Shown here: positions 16,026-25,395 of the stretch, one piece after another
Position numbering within the stretch: position 1 is the stretch's first letter
Layout: the number at the start of each line of letters is the position of its first letter
NCBI RefSeq assembly: GCF_020075495.1
Contig: NZ_JABYQT010000006.1
Span: forward strand, 164,388-228,387
Direction: 5' to 3'
Source: Vreelandella aquamarina
GTDB lineage: Bacteria; Pseudomonadota; Gammaproteobacteria; Pseudomonadales; Halomonadaceae
Length of the DNA stretch: 64,000 nt
The notes under the pieces: generated by a model
The model's database searches: none
Told to the model about the DNA's origin: nothing
What the model saw: only the letters and a program-made list of their open reading frames with translations
Program-made: the position numbers and the translations under genes

Positions 16026-16589
16026 ATGACGCCTTTTGCCCTGGTTTTTCTCGCGTTTTCCATGTCTGCCGATGCCTTCGCCGCCTCTATCAGTAAAGGG
16101 GCGGAATTGAAACGTCCGCGGTTTCGTCATGCCGTGGGCATTGGCCTGGTATTTGGTGTGATCGAAGCGATCACGCCAATGATTGGCTGGGTAGCGGGGG
16201 TAGCCTCCCAGCGTTTCGTGCAAGCCTGGGATCATTGGGTGGCCTTTGCGCTGCTGACGGCCATCGGCGCGCATATGATAAGCGCAGGCCTCAAGAAAGA
16301 GGAGACGATAGCGCATCGCAAGCAGACGCTCTGGCTGCTGGTACTCACCGCTACGGCCACCAGCATCGATGCCATGGCGGTAGGCGCGAGCCTCGCCTTC
16401 ATCGATGCCGATATCATCGTCACGAGTCTCGCCATTGGCCTGGCGACCACCCTGATGGCCTCGGCCGGCACACTCCTGGGCCATAAGCTGGGCAAGTTCG
16501 TCGGCCACTGGGCGGAGCTGATCGGCGGCGTGGTGCTGATCGGCATCGGTTGCACGGTGCTGGCGGAACACACGGGGGTTTTTAGCTGA
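16026..16589 (+). CDS. mntP: Manganese efflux pump MntP
   Basis: Six-helix inner-membrane exporter of 187 residues that protects against excess Mn(II). The two DUF204 repeats are visible: the first has LAFSMSADAFAASISKG, with the Asp in helix 1, and the second TATATSIDAMAVGASLAF, with the matching Asp. Length equals the E. coli protein (188). The ATG at 16026 is used; a TTG two codons earlier is also open. The 3' end overlaps the convergent C39-GNAT gene by 8 bases. Confidence 0.93.
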   Translation: MTPFALVFLAFSMSADAFAASISKGAELKRPRFRHAVGIGLVFGVIEAITPMIGWVAGVASQRFVQAWDHWVAFALLTAIGAHMISAGLKKEETIAHRKQTLWLLVLTATATSIDAMAVGASLAFIDADIIVTSLAIGLATTLMASAGTLLGHKLGKFVGHWAELIGGVVLIGIGCTVLAEHTGVFS

Positions 16590-17487
16590 GGCGGGACTCA
16601 GGTCCGTCGATCGAGGAAAGCGCCATGTGCAAAAGCGGATAAGGCTTGCCCAGCCCGTCCACCGGCGAGCGGTCCCTCACCTCAAAGCCCAGATGGCGGT
16701 AGAACCCGAGCGCCAGCTCGTTTTGCTCGTTCACATCGACCTTGCGTACGCCCTGAACGTCAATGGCATGCTCGACCAACGCGGTGCCGATACCCTGGCC
16801 GCGTGCAGACGGGTCGATGAACAGCATTTCGAGCTTGTCGCCACCTACTCCGCTGAAGCCTTTGATTTCCCCGCCGGGCGCGCGTGCCACTTGCAACGTC
16901 AGGGTAGTGATGAACTGCTCGAAGATCAGCGGCTTGAGCATCAACAGATCCTCTTCGGCGAGAAAATCGTGGGTGGCGCGTACCGAGTCCTCCCAGAGCG
17001 CGATCAGCGCCGGGTAGTCCGCCTGCCTGGCCGTTTCTATTTCGATGTTGTCCGCCTTGATGGCTGCTTTGGAGGGCGGCTTCACTTCGATAAACCAGGC
17101 CGGGTGCATGGCGTCGAAGTCGGTACGAATATTGCTGGGCAGGTAGCTGGCGGAATCCAGCACTAACGGCTGGCCGCCTACGCGCTTGAACACTACCCAG
17201 TGCCAGAAGTGCTTGCCCGCTACTTGATGCGGTTTTATAGCTAAAAGCGCTAAATCCGGCAGGGTCTGCCAAGATTCAAACGGGATTTCCTGCGACGATG
17301 TGTTTACACCCGCCTGTGCCAGCATTTTCCGCACATAGTGAGTATCGGACCAAAGCGACTCATCCTCGGCGTGAATGCCCATCTCGTTGGCGATGGCTTT
17401 CATCTCGGGATAAGTCTTGCCCAGAATATTGGCGACCGAGGCGATGCCGCAGCCAGTGGTTTCTTCTTGAATGACGGGGTTAAGCAC
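16582..17487 (-). CDS. C39-peptidase-like domain fused to GNAT acetyltransferase
   Basis: Two-domain cytoplasmic protein of 301 residues. Residues 1-130 resemble a papain-fold C39 peptidase: Cys in QEETTGCGIASVANILG (C13), His in HFWHWVVFKR (about 93-96) and Asp in LVLDSASYLP (about 110) are placed like a catalytic triad. Residues 148-295 are a GNAT N-acetyltransferase with the acetyl-CoA loop DPSARGQGIGTALVEHA and the closing NELALGFYRHLGFEV. The start is a GTG. Fusion of a protease-like and an acetyltransferase domain suggests processing and modification of the same peptide or protein; no substrate is evident nearby. Confidence 0.8.
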   Translation of the reverse strand: MLNPVIQEETTGCGIASVANILGKTYPEMKAIANEMGIHAEDESLWSDTHYVRKMLAQAGVNTSSQEIPFESWQTLPDLALLAIKPHQVAGKHFWHWVVFKRVGGQPLVLDSASYLPSNIRTDFDAMHPAWFIEVKPPSKAAIKADNIEIETARQADYPALIALWEDSVRATHDFLAEEDLLMLKPLIFEQFITTLTLQVARAPGGEIKGFSGVGGDKLEMLFIDPSARGQGIGTALVEHAIDVQGVRKVDVNEQNELALGFYRHLGFEVRDRSPVDGLGKPYPLLHMALSSIDGPESRLS

Positions 17488-17503
17488 TTTTCTTTCTCTT
17501 TCT

Positions 17504-17552
17504 GGGAGAGTACTTGGGGAGATTACTTGGGAGAGTATCTGAGAGAGTAGCG
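17504..17552 (-). repeat. Imperfect 12-13-base tandem repeat upstream of the C39-GNAT gene
   Basis: Four near-copies in a row on the + strand: GGGAGAGTACTT, GGGGAGATTACTT, GGGAGAGTATCT and GAGAGAGTAGCG. They sit just before the start of the leftward gene, inside its probable 5' untranslated region. Confidence 0.6.
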
Positions 17553-17586
17553 AGATGATAGCCAGATCAAGGTTGGCAACGTCTTG

Positions 17587-18246
17587 CTACTTGTTCAAAC
17601 GGATACCAGCCATTGCCAGTATTTCCTCGGTAGGCACATGTACCAGATCGGCGGCGGAACGGTTCGAGGCGCGAATTGCCTGCTCAGCGATAAAAGTGCC
17701 CGCGCGGTAGCCGATCCAGCGCCGCCCATCCTCGTGCTGGATCATCCACGGGTAGTAAGGCGCCGTGACGGGAAGTGCCAACAGCTCATCGACCCAGTCG
17801 CGGACATTATTCGGATATTCGCCCCAAGGTGCCGAGCGACCGCCCACGTCACGTTCGAACACCGTGGCCAAGCCTTCGCTGACCACGCCTTCCATAAAGG
17901 TCGTGCGCGGCTCGTCGCGGTAGATCACCCAGCCTCTGGCCAGATGATGCAGCTCGTGAAACAGCGTATAGCGAAGCTGTTCACGAGCAATACTGGCGAT
18001 GCTCTCCTCCCGGTCAGGGTCTACCGTCCAGCCGACGCGAGTGGCGGAAATCGCAAGGCCCATTTCGCCGGTTTCGGGGATCACCAGCCTGCCGGTTTCG
18101 CAGGCAAGTTCGATATCTTTCGCCAACATGGGCAGATGCGCGTGCACCAGAGAGCCCGTGGCGGCGCAAACCGACTCGATGGCGTGGCGTGCCTCGTCCG
18201 AGAAGTGGCGTTGATCGCGGGTATCCAGAAACAGCGGTGTGATCAT
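17587..18246 (-). CDS. DUF2268-type putative zinc protease
   Basis: Protein of 219 residues with a zinc-peptidase HExxH motif (HELHH, about residues 97-101), followed by a downstream glutamate in EGVVSEGLATVFERD that could be the third ligand. This matches the DUF2268 group of predicted metalloproteases. No signal peptide. The start at 18246 (ATG, with GAAAGA upstream) is preferred over one 13 codons earlier that would overlap the preceding gene and lacks a ribosome site. It follows the DUF6985-like gene by 23 bases, so the two are probably co-transcribed. Confidence 0.7.
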   Translation of the reverse strand: MITPLFLDTRDQRHFSDEARHAIESVCAATGSLVHAHLPMLAKDIELACETGRLVIPETGEMGLAISATRVGWTVDPDREESIASIAREQLRYTLFHELHHLARGWVIYRDEPRTTFMEGVVSEGLATVFERDVGGRSAPWGEYPNNVRDWVDELLALPVTAPYYPWMIQHEDGRRWIGYRAGTFIAEQAIRASNRSAADLVHVPTEEILAMAGIRLNK

Positions 18247-18269
18247 GAAAATTCTTTCAAGCCCTGTGA

Positions 18270-18746
18270 CTAAGCGAAGTTCCATACGTTTTTAGGAGTG
18301 AAACTCCCCCAAGGGTCTTCGTCGTTGAAGGGGCCGACGTAAAGCACCTTGTCTTCGCGCACCACCCATTCCAGGCCGTGCTCGGGTTCCCAGTCACACT
18401 CAAGCTCCAGATGCACCACCGGCGTCTGTTTTTCCGGGCAGGGCACGATCAGCACCTGCGGTGTGACGAGCTTCAGTACGTCCCGCGGGGCAGCGAACTC
18501 GATCAACGGCTCACCCACCTCGCTCAAAAAAGCGTCGCAGTAATGCACCGTGGATCGACACAGATGCTCGACGACCTCATCACTTAACTGGTTTAGATGC
18601 ACGGCGCAGCGCCTGGCGAATACGAGGTCAGCATCGGCTGCGAAAAGTGTGACGACCTGATCGAACAGGGCGCTGTACACCTTCCCTTCCAGGCCATCCT
18701 CGCCCTCAGTAAGGCGAATGTCCTCTTGCGACATGTGCTGCGTCAT
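18270..18746 (-). CDS. DUF6985-like protein
   Basis: Acidic cytoplasmic protein of 158 residues, no membrane segment. The C-terminal third (CDWEPEHGLEWVVREDKVLYVGPFNDEDPW, split here at residues about 118-147) resembles the DUF6985 domain, whose relatives are sometimes described as immunity-like. Assignment is from resemblance only. GGGAG precedes the chosen ATG at 18746; an in-frame upstream extension to 18863 has no support. It is paired with the DUF2268 gene. Confidence 0.55.
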   Translation of the reverse strand: MTQHMSQEDIRLTEGEDGLEGKVYSALFDQVVTLFAADADLVFARRCAVHLNQLSDEVVEHLCRSTVHYCDAFLSEVGEPLIEFAAPRDVLKLVTPQVLIVPCPEKQTPVVHLELECDWEPEHGLEWVVREDKVLYVGPFNDEDPWGSFTPKNVWNFA

Positions 18747-18888
18747 CTTCCACTCCCGTGCAAGTATTACCAGTAAATCTGTCTTATAAGGCGTCTTGTC
18801 GAACGCCATACATGCTAATAGAAAAGCGCGGTCAGGACTGCCCCTGCCGCGCTTGCCAATCACTTTTTCATCCGCTCTGGTTTGAACC

Positions 18889-21090
18889 TTAGCGATGCAA
18901 ATCGAACCGGTCGTTCTCCATCACCTTGACCCAGCCAGACACGAACTTGTCGATCATGTGGCGCTCGCCGCCGTTGGCCGCGAACTCCTCGGCAATGGCA
19001 CGCAGCTGCGAGTTGGAGCCGTAGACCAGATCCACCCGTGAAGCGGTCCATCTGGTTTCACCACTGTTGCGGTCACGGCCCACGAAGCGCTCTTCCTCGT
19101 CATCCATCGGCTCCCAGACGGTACCCATGTCGACGAGATTGACGAAGAAGTCGTTGGTCAGCTGGCCCAGGCGGTCGGTGAAGACGCCATCGGTATTGTC
19201 GTCACCGGCGTTGGCGCCAATGACCCGCAGGCCGCCCACCAGTGCCGCCATCTGGGGAGCGCTCAGGTTCAGCATGAACGCCCGGTCGATCATCAGGTGC
19301 TCGGCGGGGATGGAGGTGGACTGCGCCTGCATGTAGTTACGAAACGCATCGTGGCGAGGCTCGAGATACGCCTGGGTGCTTGTCTCGGTCATTTCCTGGG
19401 TGGCATCGGTACGCCCGGGCGTGAACGGCACCGTGAGCGTATGCCCGGCGGCGTTTGCAGCCATTTCCACGCCCACGCTGCCGGCCAGCACGATCAGGTC
19501 CGCCAGCGAGATGTTGGCCTCCGCGCTCGCCTTGATCGACTCGAGCTGTTCGAGCACCTGCGGCACGCCGGAGCGCACGTTGATGTCCCAGCCGGCTTGC
19601 GGCTCCAGACGAATACGTGCGCCGTTGGCGCCGCCGCGGTGATCGGTCTGGCGGTAGGTACACGCCGAGGCCCAGGCGGTGCCGACGAGCTGCCTGGCGC
19701 TCAGCCCCGTATCGGCGATCTGGCGTTTCAGCGTGGCGATCTGTTCGTCCGACACCAGAGGCCCTTCGTGCTCGGGCACCGGGTCCTGCCAGACGAGCAT
19801 TTCCGCAGGCACCTGCGGGCCCAGGTAGCGCTCGCGCGGGCCCATGTCGCGGTGCAAAAGCTTGTACCAGGCGCGGGCGAACTCGTCGGCCAGCACGTCC
19901 GGGTTTTCGCGGTACTCCTTCGAGATTTTCAGGTAGTCCGGGTCGACGATCATCGCCATGTCGGCGGCGGTCATCACCGGCGGGTTCTTTCGGCCTTCCA
20001 CGTGGGCATCCGGCACCCAGAAGCCGTCCTTCACTTCCACCGGCTGCCACTGGTTGGCGCCAGCGGGAGACTTCGTGACCTCCCACTCGTGAGAGAAGAT
20101 GGTTTCGAGGTAGGTGTTGTCCCACTTGGTGGGCGTGGGCGTCCAGGCACCTTCGAGACCGGAGGTAATGGTGTACTCGCCAAGGCCGGTTTCGTGCTTG
20201 TTGGCCCAGCCCACGCCCTGCTCATGAAGTTTGGCCTCTTCCGGCGCGCCGCCCACGGCATCCGCCGGGCCGTTGCCGTGCATCTTGCCGAAGGTGTGCC
20301 CGCCCACGGTGAGTGCGACGGTTTCGCGGTCGTTCATGCCCATGCGGGCGAAGGTCTCGCGCACGTCCCTGGCGGACTTCGCCGCGTCCGGCACGCCGTT
20401 AGGGCCTTCGGGGTTGACGTAGATCAGCCCCATCTGCACGGCGGCAAGCGGGTTGTCGAGCAGGCGGTTATCCTCTTCGAAGCTGCCGGTGTAGCGCTCA
20501 TCCTTGGTGCCCAGCCATTCGGCTTCCGGCCCCCAGTAGATGTCATCCTCCGGCGCCCAGATATCCGAGCGGCCAAAGCCGAACCCGAAGGTCTTGAAGC
20601 CCATGGTTTCCAGCGCCCGGTTGCCGGCGAGTACCAACAGATCCGCCCAGGAGAGCGACTCGCCATACTTTTTCTTGATCGGCCACAGAAGGCGGCGCGC
20701 CTTGTCCAGGTTGCCGTTGTCCGGCCAGCTGTTGAGCGGGGCGAAGCGCTGGGCGCCGGTACCGCCGCCGCCGCGGCCGTCGATCGCCCGGTAAGTGCCC
20801 GCCGCGTGCCAGGACATGCGGATGAAAAACGGGCCGTAGTGGCCCCAGTCCGCCGGCCACCAGGCCTGGGAGTCGGTCATCAGCGCATCCACATCGGCGC
20901 AGAGTTCATCCACATCGAGCTTCGCGAACGCATCGCCGTAGCGGAAACCTTCACCAAAGGGATTGGCGTCGGGGTGTTTCTGGTGCAGAACATTGAGATT
21001 GAGCTGGTCGGGCCACCAGTGCTCGTTACCCTGCAGGCGCGGCGTGGTACGCGCGCCCCACTCCTGGCGTTTAGGCGTTTGCTCGGACAC
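18889..21090 (-). CDS. katG: Catalase-peroxidase
   Basis: Bifunctional heme enzyme that removes hydrogen peroxide. It has the normal two-domain layout (733 residues). Distal active-site Arg-Trp-His are in [12 protein letters not shown] (about residues 88-99), the covalent Trp-Tyr-Met adduct Tyr is in [11 protein letters not shown], and the proximal heme His is in [13 protein letters not shown]. The GTG at 21090 is chosen because GAGGAG lies 6 bases before it; an ATG 12 codons upstream is in frame but without a ribosome site. No signal peptide, so cytoplasmic. Confidence 0.96.
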   Translation of the reverse strand: MSEQTPKRQEWGARTTPRLQGNEHWWPDQLNLNVLHQKHPDANPFGEGFRYGDAFAKLDVDELCADVDALMTDSQAWWPADWGHYGPFFIRMSWHAAGTYRAIDGRGGGGTGAQRFAPLNSWPDNGNLDKARRLLWPIKKKYGESLSWADLLVLAGNRALETMGFKTFGFGFGRSDIWAPEDDIYWGPEAEWLGTKDERYTGSFEEDNRLLDNPLAAVQMGLIYVNPEGPNGVPDAAKSARDVRETFARMGMNDRETVALTVGGHTFGKMHGNGPADAVGGAPEEAKLHEQGVGWANKHETGLGEYTITSGLEGAWTPTPTKWDNTYLETIFSHEWEVTKSPAGANQWQPVEVKDGFWVPDAHVEGRKNPPVMTAADMAMIVDPDYLKISKEYRENPDVLADEFARAWYKLLHRDMGPRERYLGPQVPAEMLVWQDPVPEHEGPLVSDEQIATLKRQIADTGLSARQLVGTAWASACTYRQTDHRGGANGARIRLEPQAGWDINVRSGVPQVLEQLESIKASAEANISLADLIVLAGSVGVEMAANAAGHTLTVPFTPGRTDATQEMTETSTQAYLEPRHDAFRNYMQAQSTSIPAEHLMIDRAFMLNLSAPQMAALVGGLRVIGANAGDDNTDGVFTDRLGQLTNDFFVNLVDMGTVWEPMDDEEERFVGRDRNSGETRWTASRVDLVYGSNSQLRAIAEEFAANGGERHMIDKFVSGWVKVMENDRFDLHR

Positions 21091-21398
21091 GTTACTCTCC
21101 TCGACTAGATGATGGGGCTTACCCAAGTGTTCATGCCGATGGGTCTGGATTTTTCAGAAACCGTCAACACCGCCAGAGCTGCGGCAGAATGCACTGAAAG
21201 GCTTTGCAAGCCGTCATGTTAATGAAGGATTCGACCTTGAAACCATCCACTTACAGTGAAGGATTCAACAACGGGGGCGTCAAGGTGATCAATGTTAAGT
21301 AAGCCATTCGAAAACGGCCCACAAGGAATGCCGCACAACGGATCAGCGAAGGCCAATGCAGGCTATAAGCAAGACAAAAGCACTGGCCCCGCCATCAT
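21091..21398. other. Intergenic region upstream of katG
   Basis: About 300 bases with no credible gene. It carries the katG promoter side and a short direct repeat GAAGGATTC (twice, about 21225 and 21259). I could not recognise an OxyR site with confidence. Confidence 0.5.
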
Positions 21399-22031
21399 TC
21401 AACGGTTAGCGAGCATCTTTCTGATTTCGTCGTTCAGCTCCCGGAACACATGACGAGGGCTGACCTCATCAAGCATTTCGACAATTCGCTGGGTTTGCGC
21501 GGTCGTCAGCTCGCGGTTGCCGGTCAGGCTTTCAAGCTTGACCTTGACCACATGGTTGCGAATTTCCTCTTCCGAAGCATGGTTGGCCACCATGTCAGAA
21601 ATCACCTTGCTGCCCTTGGCGAACTGGATGAAATCCTTGTTGAGCAACTCATAGGAGAGCTCACCCTTGCGGTTGGTATAGGCCTTCACGATCGCCTCAT
21701 ACTCGGCGCTATCCACGGTGGCAAGCTCTTCCTCGGTTTCCTCCTGAGCGCTTGCGTCTTCTTTCTCGCCGCTGAGCTTGACCTTGCCGCGCCGCGAATA
21801 GGGCATGCCCGAGGTCAGCTCCATGGCTTCCTGAAAGGCTTCAAGGGGAAACAGCGTCAGGTCGGTATGGTGGGAAGGATCAGGCTCTCCCGACTTGCGG
21901 TTGACGGTCGCCATGCCTGGCTGGTCAGTATCGTAGCGCATGATGACGACGCCCGAATGGCCGCCCCGCAATTTCTGACGGTAAGCGGCGGCTTCTATCG
22001 TGGACAGTTCCACCATGATGGTTCTGATCAT
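21399..22031 (-). CDS. Conserved hypothetical protein
   Basis: Soluble acidic protein of 210 residues that I do not recognise. It opens MIRTIMVELSTIEAAAYRQK, has a glutamate-rich low-complexity stretch around residues 88-105 (EKEDASAQEETEEE) and a helical C-terminal half. No signal peptide, metal motif or nucleotide-binding motif is visible. The ATG at 22031 follows AAGGAA at 6 bases; an upstream ATG at 22100 is unlikely. It stands alone between katG and the hydrolase gene. Confidence 0.7.
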   Translation of the reverse strand: MIRTIMVELSTIEAAAYRQKLRGGHSGVVIMRYDTDQPGMATVNRKSGEPDPSHHTDLTLFPLEAFQEAMELTSGMPYSRRGKVKLSGEKEDASAQEETEEELATVDSAEYEAIVKAYTNRKGELSYELLNKDFIQFAKGSKVISDMVANHASEEEIRNHVVKVKLESLTGNRELTTAQTQRIVEMLDEVSPRHVFRELNDEIRKMLANR

Positions 22032-22140
22032 GAACAATTCCTTTTCGAGAAGGTTATCCAACGCTGGCCTGCATGACTCAAGAACAGGCACAGCGTTCAT
22101 TAACCTTAGCAGAACTATCGCAGACCGGGTTTCTCTGCCC

Positions 22141-23175
22141 TTACTGGCTTTCCAAACCCTTCAGCAGCTCGTCATGGAAGCGCTCCGGCGCCTGAATCTG
22201 CGGGGAGTGACCAAGCTCCGGGAACTCGACCAGCGTCGCCTGAGGGATGGCATCGCGCGCCTGCTCGCCCAATACCTCGTACCGGCCCAGCGTATCCTGC
22301 ACCTCTTCCGGCGCCCGGTCTTTACCGATGGCGGTATTGTCCTGCTCGCCAATGAGCAGCAGCGTGGGCACCTGGAGCTCACCAAACTCGTGCACGACCG
22401 GCTGGGTGAAGACCATGTCCGAGGTCAGCGCCTGGTTCCAGGCAACGCGCTCGCCATCTTCACCGGCGTACATGCCCGCCAGCATCTCGACCCAGCGGTC
22501 GTACTCGGGCTCCCAGGTGTCGACGTAGTAGGTGGAGCGCTGGTAGTCGCGAATGCCGTCCGCAGTGGTCTCGAGCTCGCTCGCGTAACCATCATCGATA
22601 CTTTGATACGGCACGCCCAGCGCTTTCCAGTCTTCCAGGCCAATCGGGTTGACCATGACCAGCAGCTCGGTCTGCTCCGGGTACATCAGCGCGAAGCGGG
22701 TAGCGAGCATGCCACCCATGGAGTGGCCCATCACGGTAGCGTTTTCGATGCCCAGCTCGTCGAGTAGCGAGTGTGTGTTGTGAGCAAGCTGATGGAAGCT
22801 GAACTGATAGTGCTCGGGCTTGGTGGATTTGCAGAAACCGATCTGATCCGGGGCGATGACGCGATAGCCGGCACCGGTCAGCGCCTTGATGGTGGCCTCC
22901 CAGGTGCCCGCGCAGAAGTTCTTGCCGTGCATCAGCACCACCGTACGGCCGTTGGCGCTGCCCTCTTCCGGTTGAACGTCCAGATAGGCCATCTGCATAT
23001 CCTGGCCCTGGGATTCGAACTCGAAGCGCTCGACCGGGTAGGCGTAGTCGAAGCCGGAGAGTTCGCCGTCGAACGTGGGAGTATCGTCAGCAAAAACGCT
23101 GCCGGTCGTGCCTACTGCAAGGGCGGCGCCGATAGCGCTTGCCAGCAGCGCGCGGGGGAAGGTGGGGCTTGCCAT
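22141..23175 (-). CDS. Exported alpha/beta hydrolase
   Basis: Periplasmic hydrolase of 344 residues. Residues 1-29 are a signal peptide (hydrophobic core, then SVFA-DD). The fold shows the oxyanion strand VVLMHGKNFCAGTWE, the nucleophile elbow GHSMGG (about residue 147), the acid in LIGEQDNTA and the base in LGHSPQ. Such proteins act as esterases, epoxide or C-C hydrolases; the substrate is not predictable. The ATG at 23175 with GAGAGG upstream is used rather than the one at 23196. Confidence 0.85.
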   Translation of the reverse strand: MASPTFPRALLASAIGAALAVGTTGSVFADDTPTFDGELSGFDYAYPVERFEFESQGQDMQMAYLDVQPEEGSANGRTVVLMHGKNFCAGTWEATIKALTGAGYRVIAPDQIGFCKSTKPEHYQFSFHQLAHNTHSLLDELGIENATVMGHSMGGMLATRFALMYPEQTELLVMVNPIGLEDWKALGVPYQSIDDGYASELETTADGIRDYQRSTYYVDTWEPEYDRWVEMLAGMYAGEDGERVAWNQALTSDMVFTQPVVHEFGELQVPTLLLIGEQDNTAIGKDRAPEEVQDTLGRYEVLGEQARDAIPQATLVEFPELGHSPQIQAPERFHDELLKGLESQ

Positions 23176-23276
23176 TGGAAATATCCTCTCATCCATGAAT
23201 GGGTTACACCGATGAGTATGGCAAGCCTGGAATGAATGCGCCTGGAACGCCCCGCCCCAAAACCCGGCAAAACGTC

Positions 23277-23498
23277 TTACTTCCTGAACGTATCGATATA
23301 CAGCGCTTCTACTTTATCCCGCGCCCACGGCGTTTTACGCAGGAACTTCAGCGAGGATTTGATGGAGGGATCGTTGTAGAAACAGTTAATGCGAATTCGT
23401 TCGTACAAGCCTTCCCAGCCGTAATGCTCGATCAGGCGGGTCACGATCTTTTCAAGCGTCAAACCGTGCAAGGGGTTGTTGGGTTGCGCAAGGGTCAT
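23277..23498 (-). CDS. VF530 family DNA-binding protein
   Basis: Small basic protein of 73 residues. The whole length matches the VF530 (DUF2132) family: [13 protein letters not shown] near the start and the core [14 protein letters not shown], then [17 protein letters not shown]. The family is annotated as DNA-binding; no role is established. The ATG at 23498 lies 10 bases after GGAAA. It is divergent from the TspO gene across 145 bases. Confidence 0.85.
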   Translation of the reverse strand: MTLAQPNNPLHGLTLEKIVTRLIEHYGWEGLYERIRINCFYNDPSIKSSLKFLRKTPWARDKVEALYIDTFRK

Positions 23499-23643
23499 CA
23501 AGTCATTTCCGGTGTGTATGCCAAAGGGCCAATGGGATATTTTAACAGAGAAGCCTTCAGAGCTTACGAAAGTCGCCCATGGTCGAGCCTGCGCCGCTGC
23601 ATTACCATTGAAACAGTTTCCATTACCTCCGGCAGGCATCCTC

Positions 23644-24132
23644 ATGCGCACATTCTCCCGCAAGAAACAGATTCTAGGCCTTATCGGCTGGCTGGTACTG
23701 GCCTACCTTGCCGCCGCCATTGGCGCGGTGGCCTCCATCAACGCGGCGGCGTTTTACGAAAGCCTTCAGCAGCCCGCCTGGGCGCCGCCCACTTGGCTGT
23801 TCGGGCCGATGTGGACGACGCTCTACGGGCTGATGGGCATCGCCGCCTGGCTTGCCTGGCGCGAGCGCGGTGCGCGGCCGGCGTTAACCGTCTTCGTGGT
23901 GCAACTGGCGCTCAACGCGCTGTGGAGCTGGCTGTTCTTTGTCTGGAATCTGGGCGCTATTTCATTCATCGGCACAGTGGCGCTGTGGGTATTGATACTG
24001 GTGACGCTGGGAATGTTCTGGCGACTGAAGGTGTTGGCCGGGGTGTTGCTGGTGCCTTACTTGGCCTGGGTGAGCCTGGCCTGTGCGCTGACCTGGAGCG
24101 TCTGGCAGCTGAATCCACAAGTTTTCGGATAA
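23644..24132 (+). CDS. TspO/MBR family protein, copy A
   Basis: Five-helix membrane protein of 162 residues, homologous to the mitochondrial benzodiazepine receptor and bacterial TspO, which binds porphyrins and is tied to stress and light or oxygen responses. Diagnostic segments are [23 protein letters not shown] (residues about 40-62) and [14 protein letters not shown] (about 91-104), with helix-5 [13 protein letters not shown] at the end. It is paralogous to the gene at 28030: bases 23654-23936 differ from that copy at only three positions I can see, then the two diverge. Confidence 0.92.
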   Translation: MRTFSRKKQILGLIGWLVLAYLAAAIGAVASINAAAFYESLQQPAWAPPTWLFGPMWTTLYGLMGIAAWLAWRERGARPALTVFVVQLALNALWSWLFFVWNLGAISFIGTVALWVLILVTLGMFWRLKVLAGVLLVPYLAWVSLACALTWSVWQLNPQVFG

Positions 24133-24304
24133 TTGCGCAGTTGTATTGATGTATTCATATGCTCGTTATTAGACAAGGGGTAAACAGCCCTCTTTCCCTT
24201 CTATCTCGTCAAGAACTAAAGAGGGCAAAATCAGGGCAGCTCTATCAACAAGCTAAAGCTGGCAACTCACAGCCATGGCCATAGCGCCTAACCGTTCATG
24301 ACTC

Positions 24305-25391
24305 TGAATCGCCCCGGGTTTCGTAGACACTTCCAGGCCTTATACTAAAGGCATCTAGGAGGATCCATGAGCCGTCCCCGTTACACTGAAGAATTCAAAA
24401 TCGAAGCCGTTAAGCAGATGGTAGAGCGTGGCCATCGCGTTGCCGAGGTCGCTGAGCGGTTAGGCGTGTACAGCGTACTTCGCCAGGGAGTCCGATTGAG
24501 GTACGCTTTATTCAAAAGCATGCGGGCCAATATCCGGTATGTCACTTGTGCCGCATGATGGTCGTGCACCCTAGCGGCTACTACGCATGGTGCAAAAAAG
24601 CTCTGTCTAATCGAGACCGGGAGGATCAGCGCCTTTTGGGACTGATCAAGCATGCGTGGCTTGAAAGCGGGGATGTATATGGCTATCGCAAGGTCTACCA
24701 GGATTTGCGTGAGGCTGGCGAAGCCTGCGGTAAGCACCGAGTGGTCCGCCTGGTGCGTAGAGAAGATTTACGCTCTCAGACCGGCTATCGACGACGCCCT
24801 GGCTACTATGGCGGTGGAAAACCGGCGGTTGTATCCCCTAACCATTTAGACCGTCAGTTTGAAGTAACAGCGCCAAATATTGCTTGGGTGACGGACATCA
24901 CGTACATCCGCACTTACGAAGGCTGGCTTTACTTAGCGGTAGTTATCGACCTGTTTTCTCGTCAAGTGGTTGGCTGGTCGATGAAGTCACGTATGTACCA
25001 CTGAGTTGGTACTGGATGCTTTGTTATCAGCAGTCTGGCGACGCAAGCCACAAGGAACGGTGATGGTGCATTCGGATAAAGGAAGCCAGTTTAGCAGTGG
25101 AGACTGGCAAAACTTTTTGAAAGCTAATCACCTGGTGGGCAGCATGAACCGACGGGTAACTGTTATGACAACGCCGTTGCTGAAAGCTTCTTTCAACTCC
25201 TCAAGCGAGAGCGAATCAAGCGATAGATGTATTCGACACGCGAAGCGGCTAGACGCGACGTGTTCAATTACATTGAAATGTTCTACAACCCAACGCGCCG
25301 ACACGGCACAAGTGATAACTTGTCACCGGTGGAGTATGAAAGGCGTTACTTTAAGAGCCTAACGGGTGTCTAGAATATCCGGGGCGATTCA
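24305..25391 (+). mobile_element. Decayed IS3-family insertion sequence
   Basis: Element of about 1.09 kb bounded by inverted repeats: TGAATCGCCCCGG at 24305-24317 and its reverse complement at 25379-25391, with a further TAGACAC match inside both ends (about 27 bases in all). It is flanked by the 3-base direct repeat CTC on each side, as expected for IS3-family target duplication. Internal deletion and frameshifts have inactivated the transposase, while the ends are still intact. Confidence 0.85.
24367..25373 (+). pseudogene. IS3-family transposase remnant (OrfA-OrfB)
   Basis: The OrfA start is clear (MSRPRYTEEFKIEAVKQMVE, HTH_21-type helix-turn-helix), but after RLGV the frame jumps into OrfB sequence. 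The C-terminus of OrfA and the N-terminus of OrfB are deleted. OrfB continues through [14 protein letters not shown] and the rve integrase core with its first Asp in [11 protein letters not shown]. It then meets a stop at about 25002, resumes in frame with MVHSDKGSQFSS (second Asp), shifts frame again near 25150-25230, and ends with FYNPTRRHGTSDNLSPVEYE in a third frame. It cannot encode active transposase. Confidence 0.85.
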
Positions 25392-25395
25392 CTCA

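Noticed and set aside
19297..21108. A 603-codon open frame on the + strand opposite katG
   Set aside because: It is the antisense shadow of katG: low-complexity composition, no recognisable domain, and katG itself is certain.
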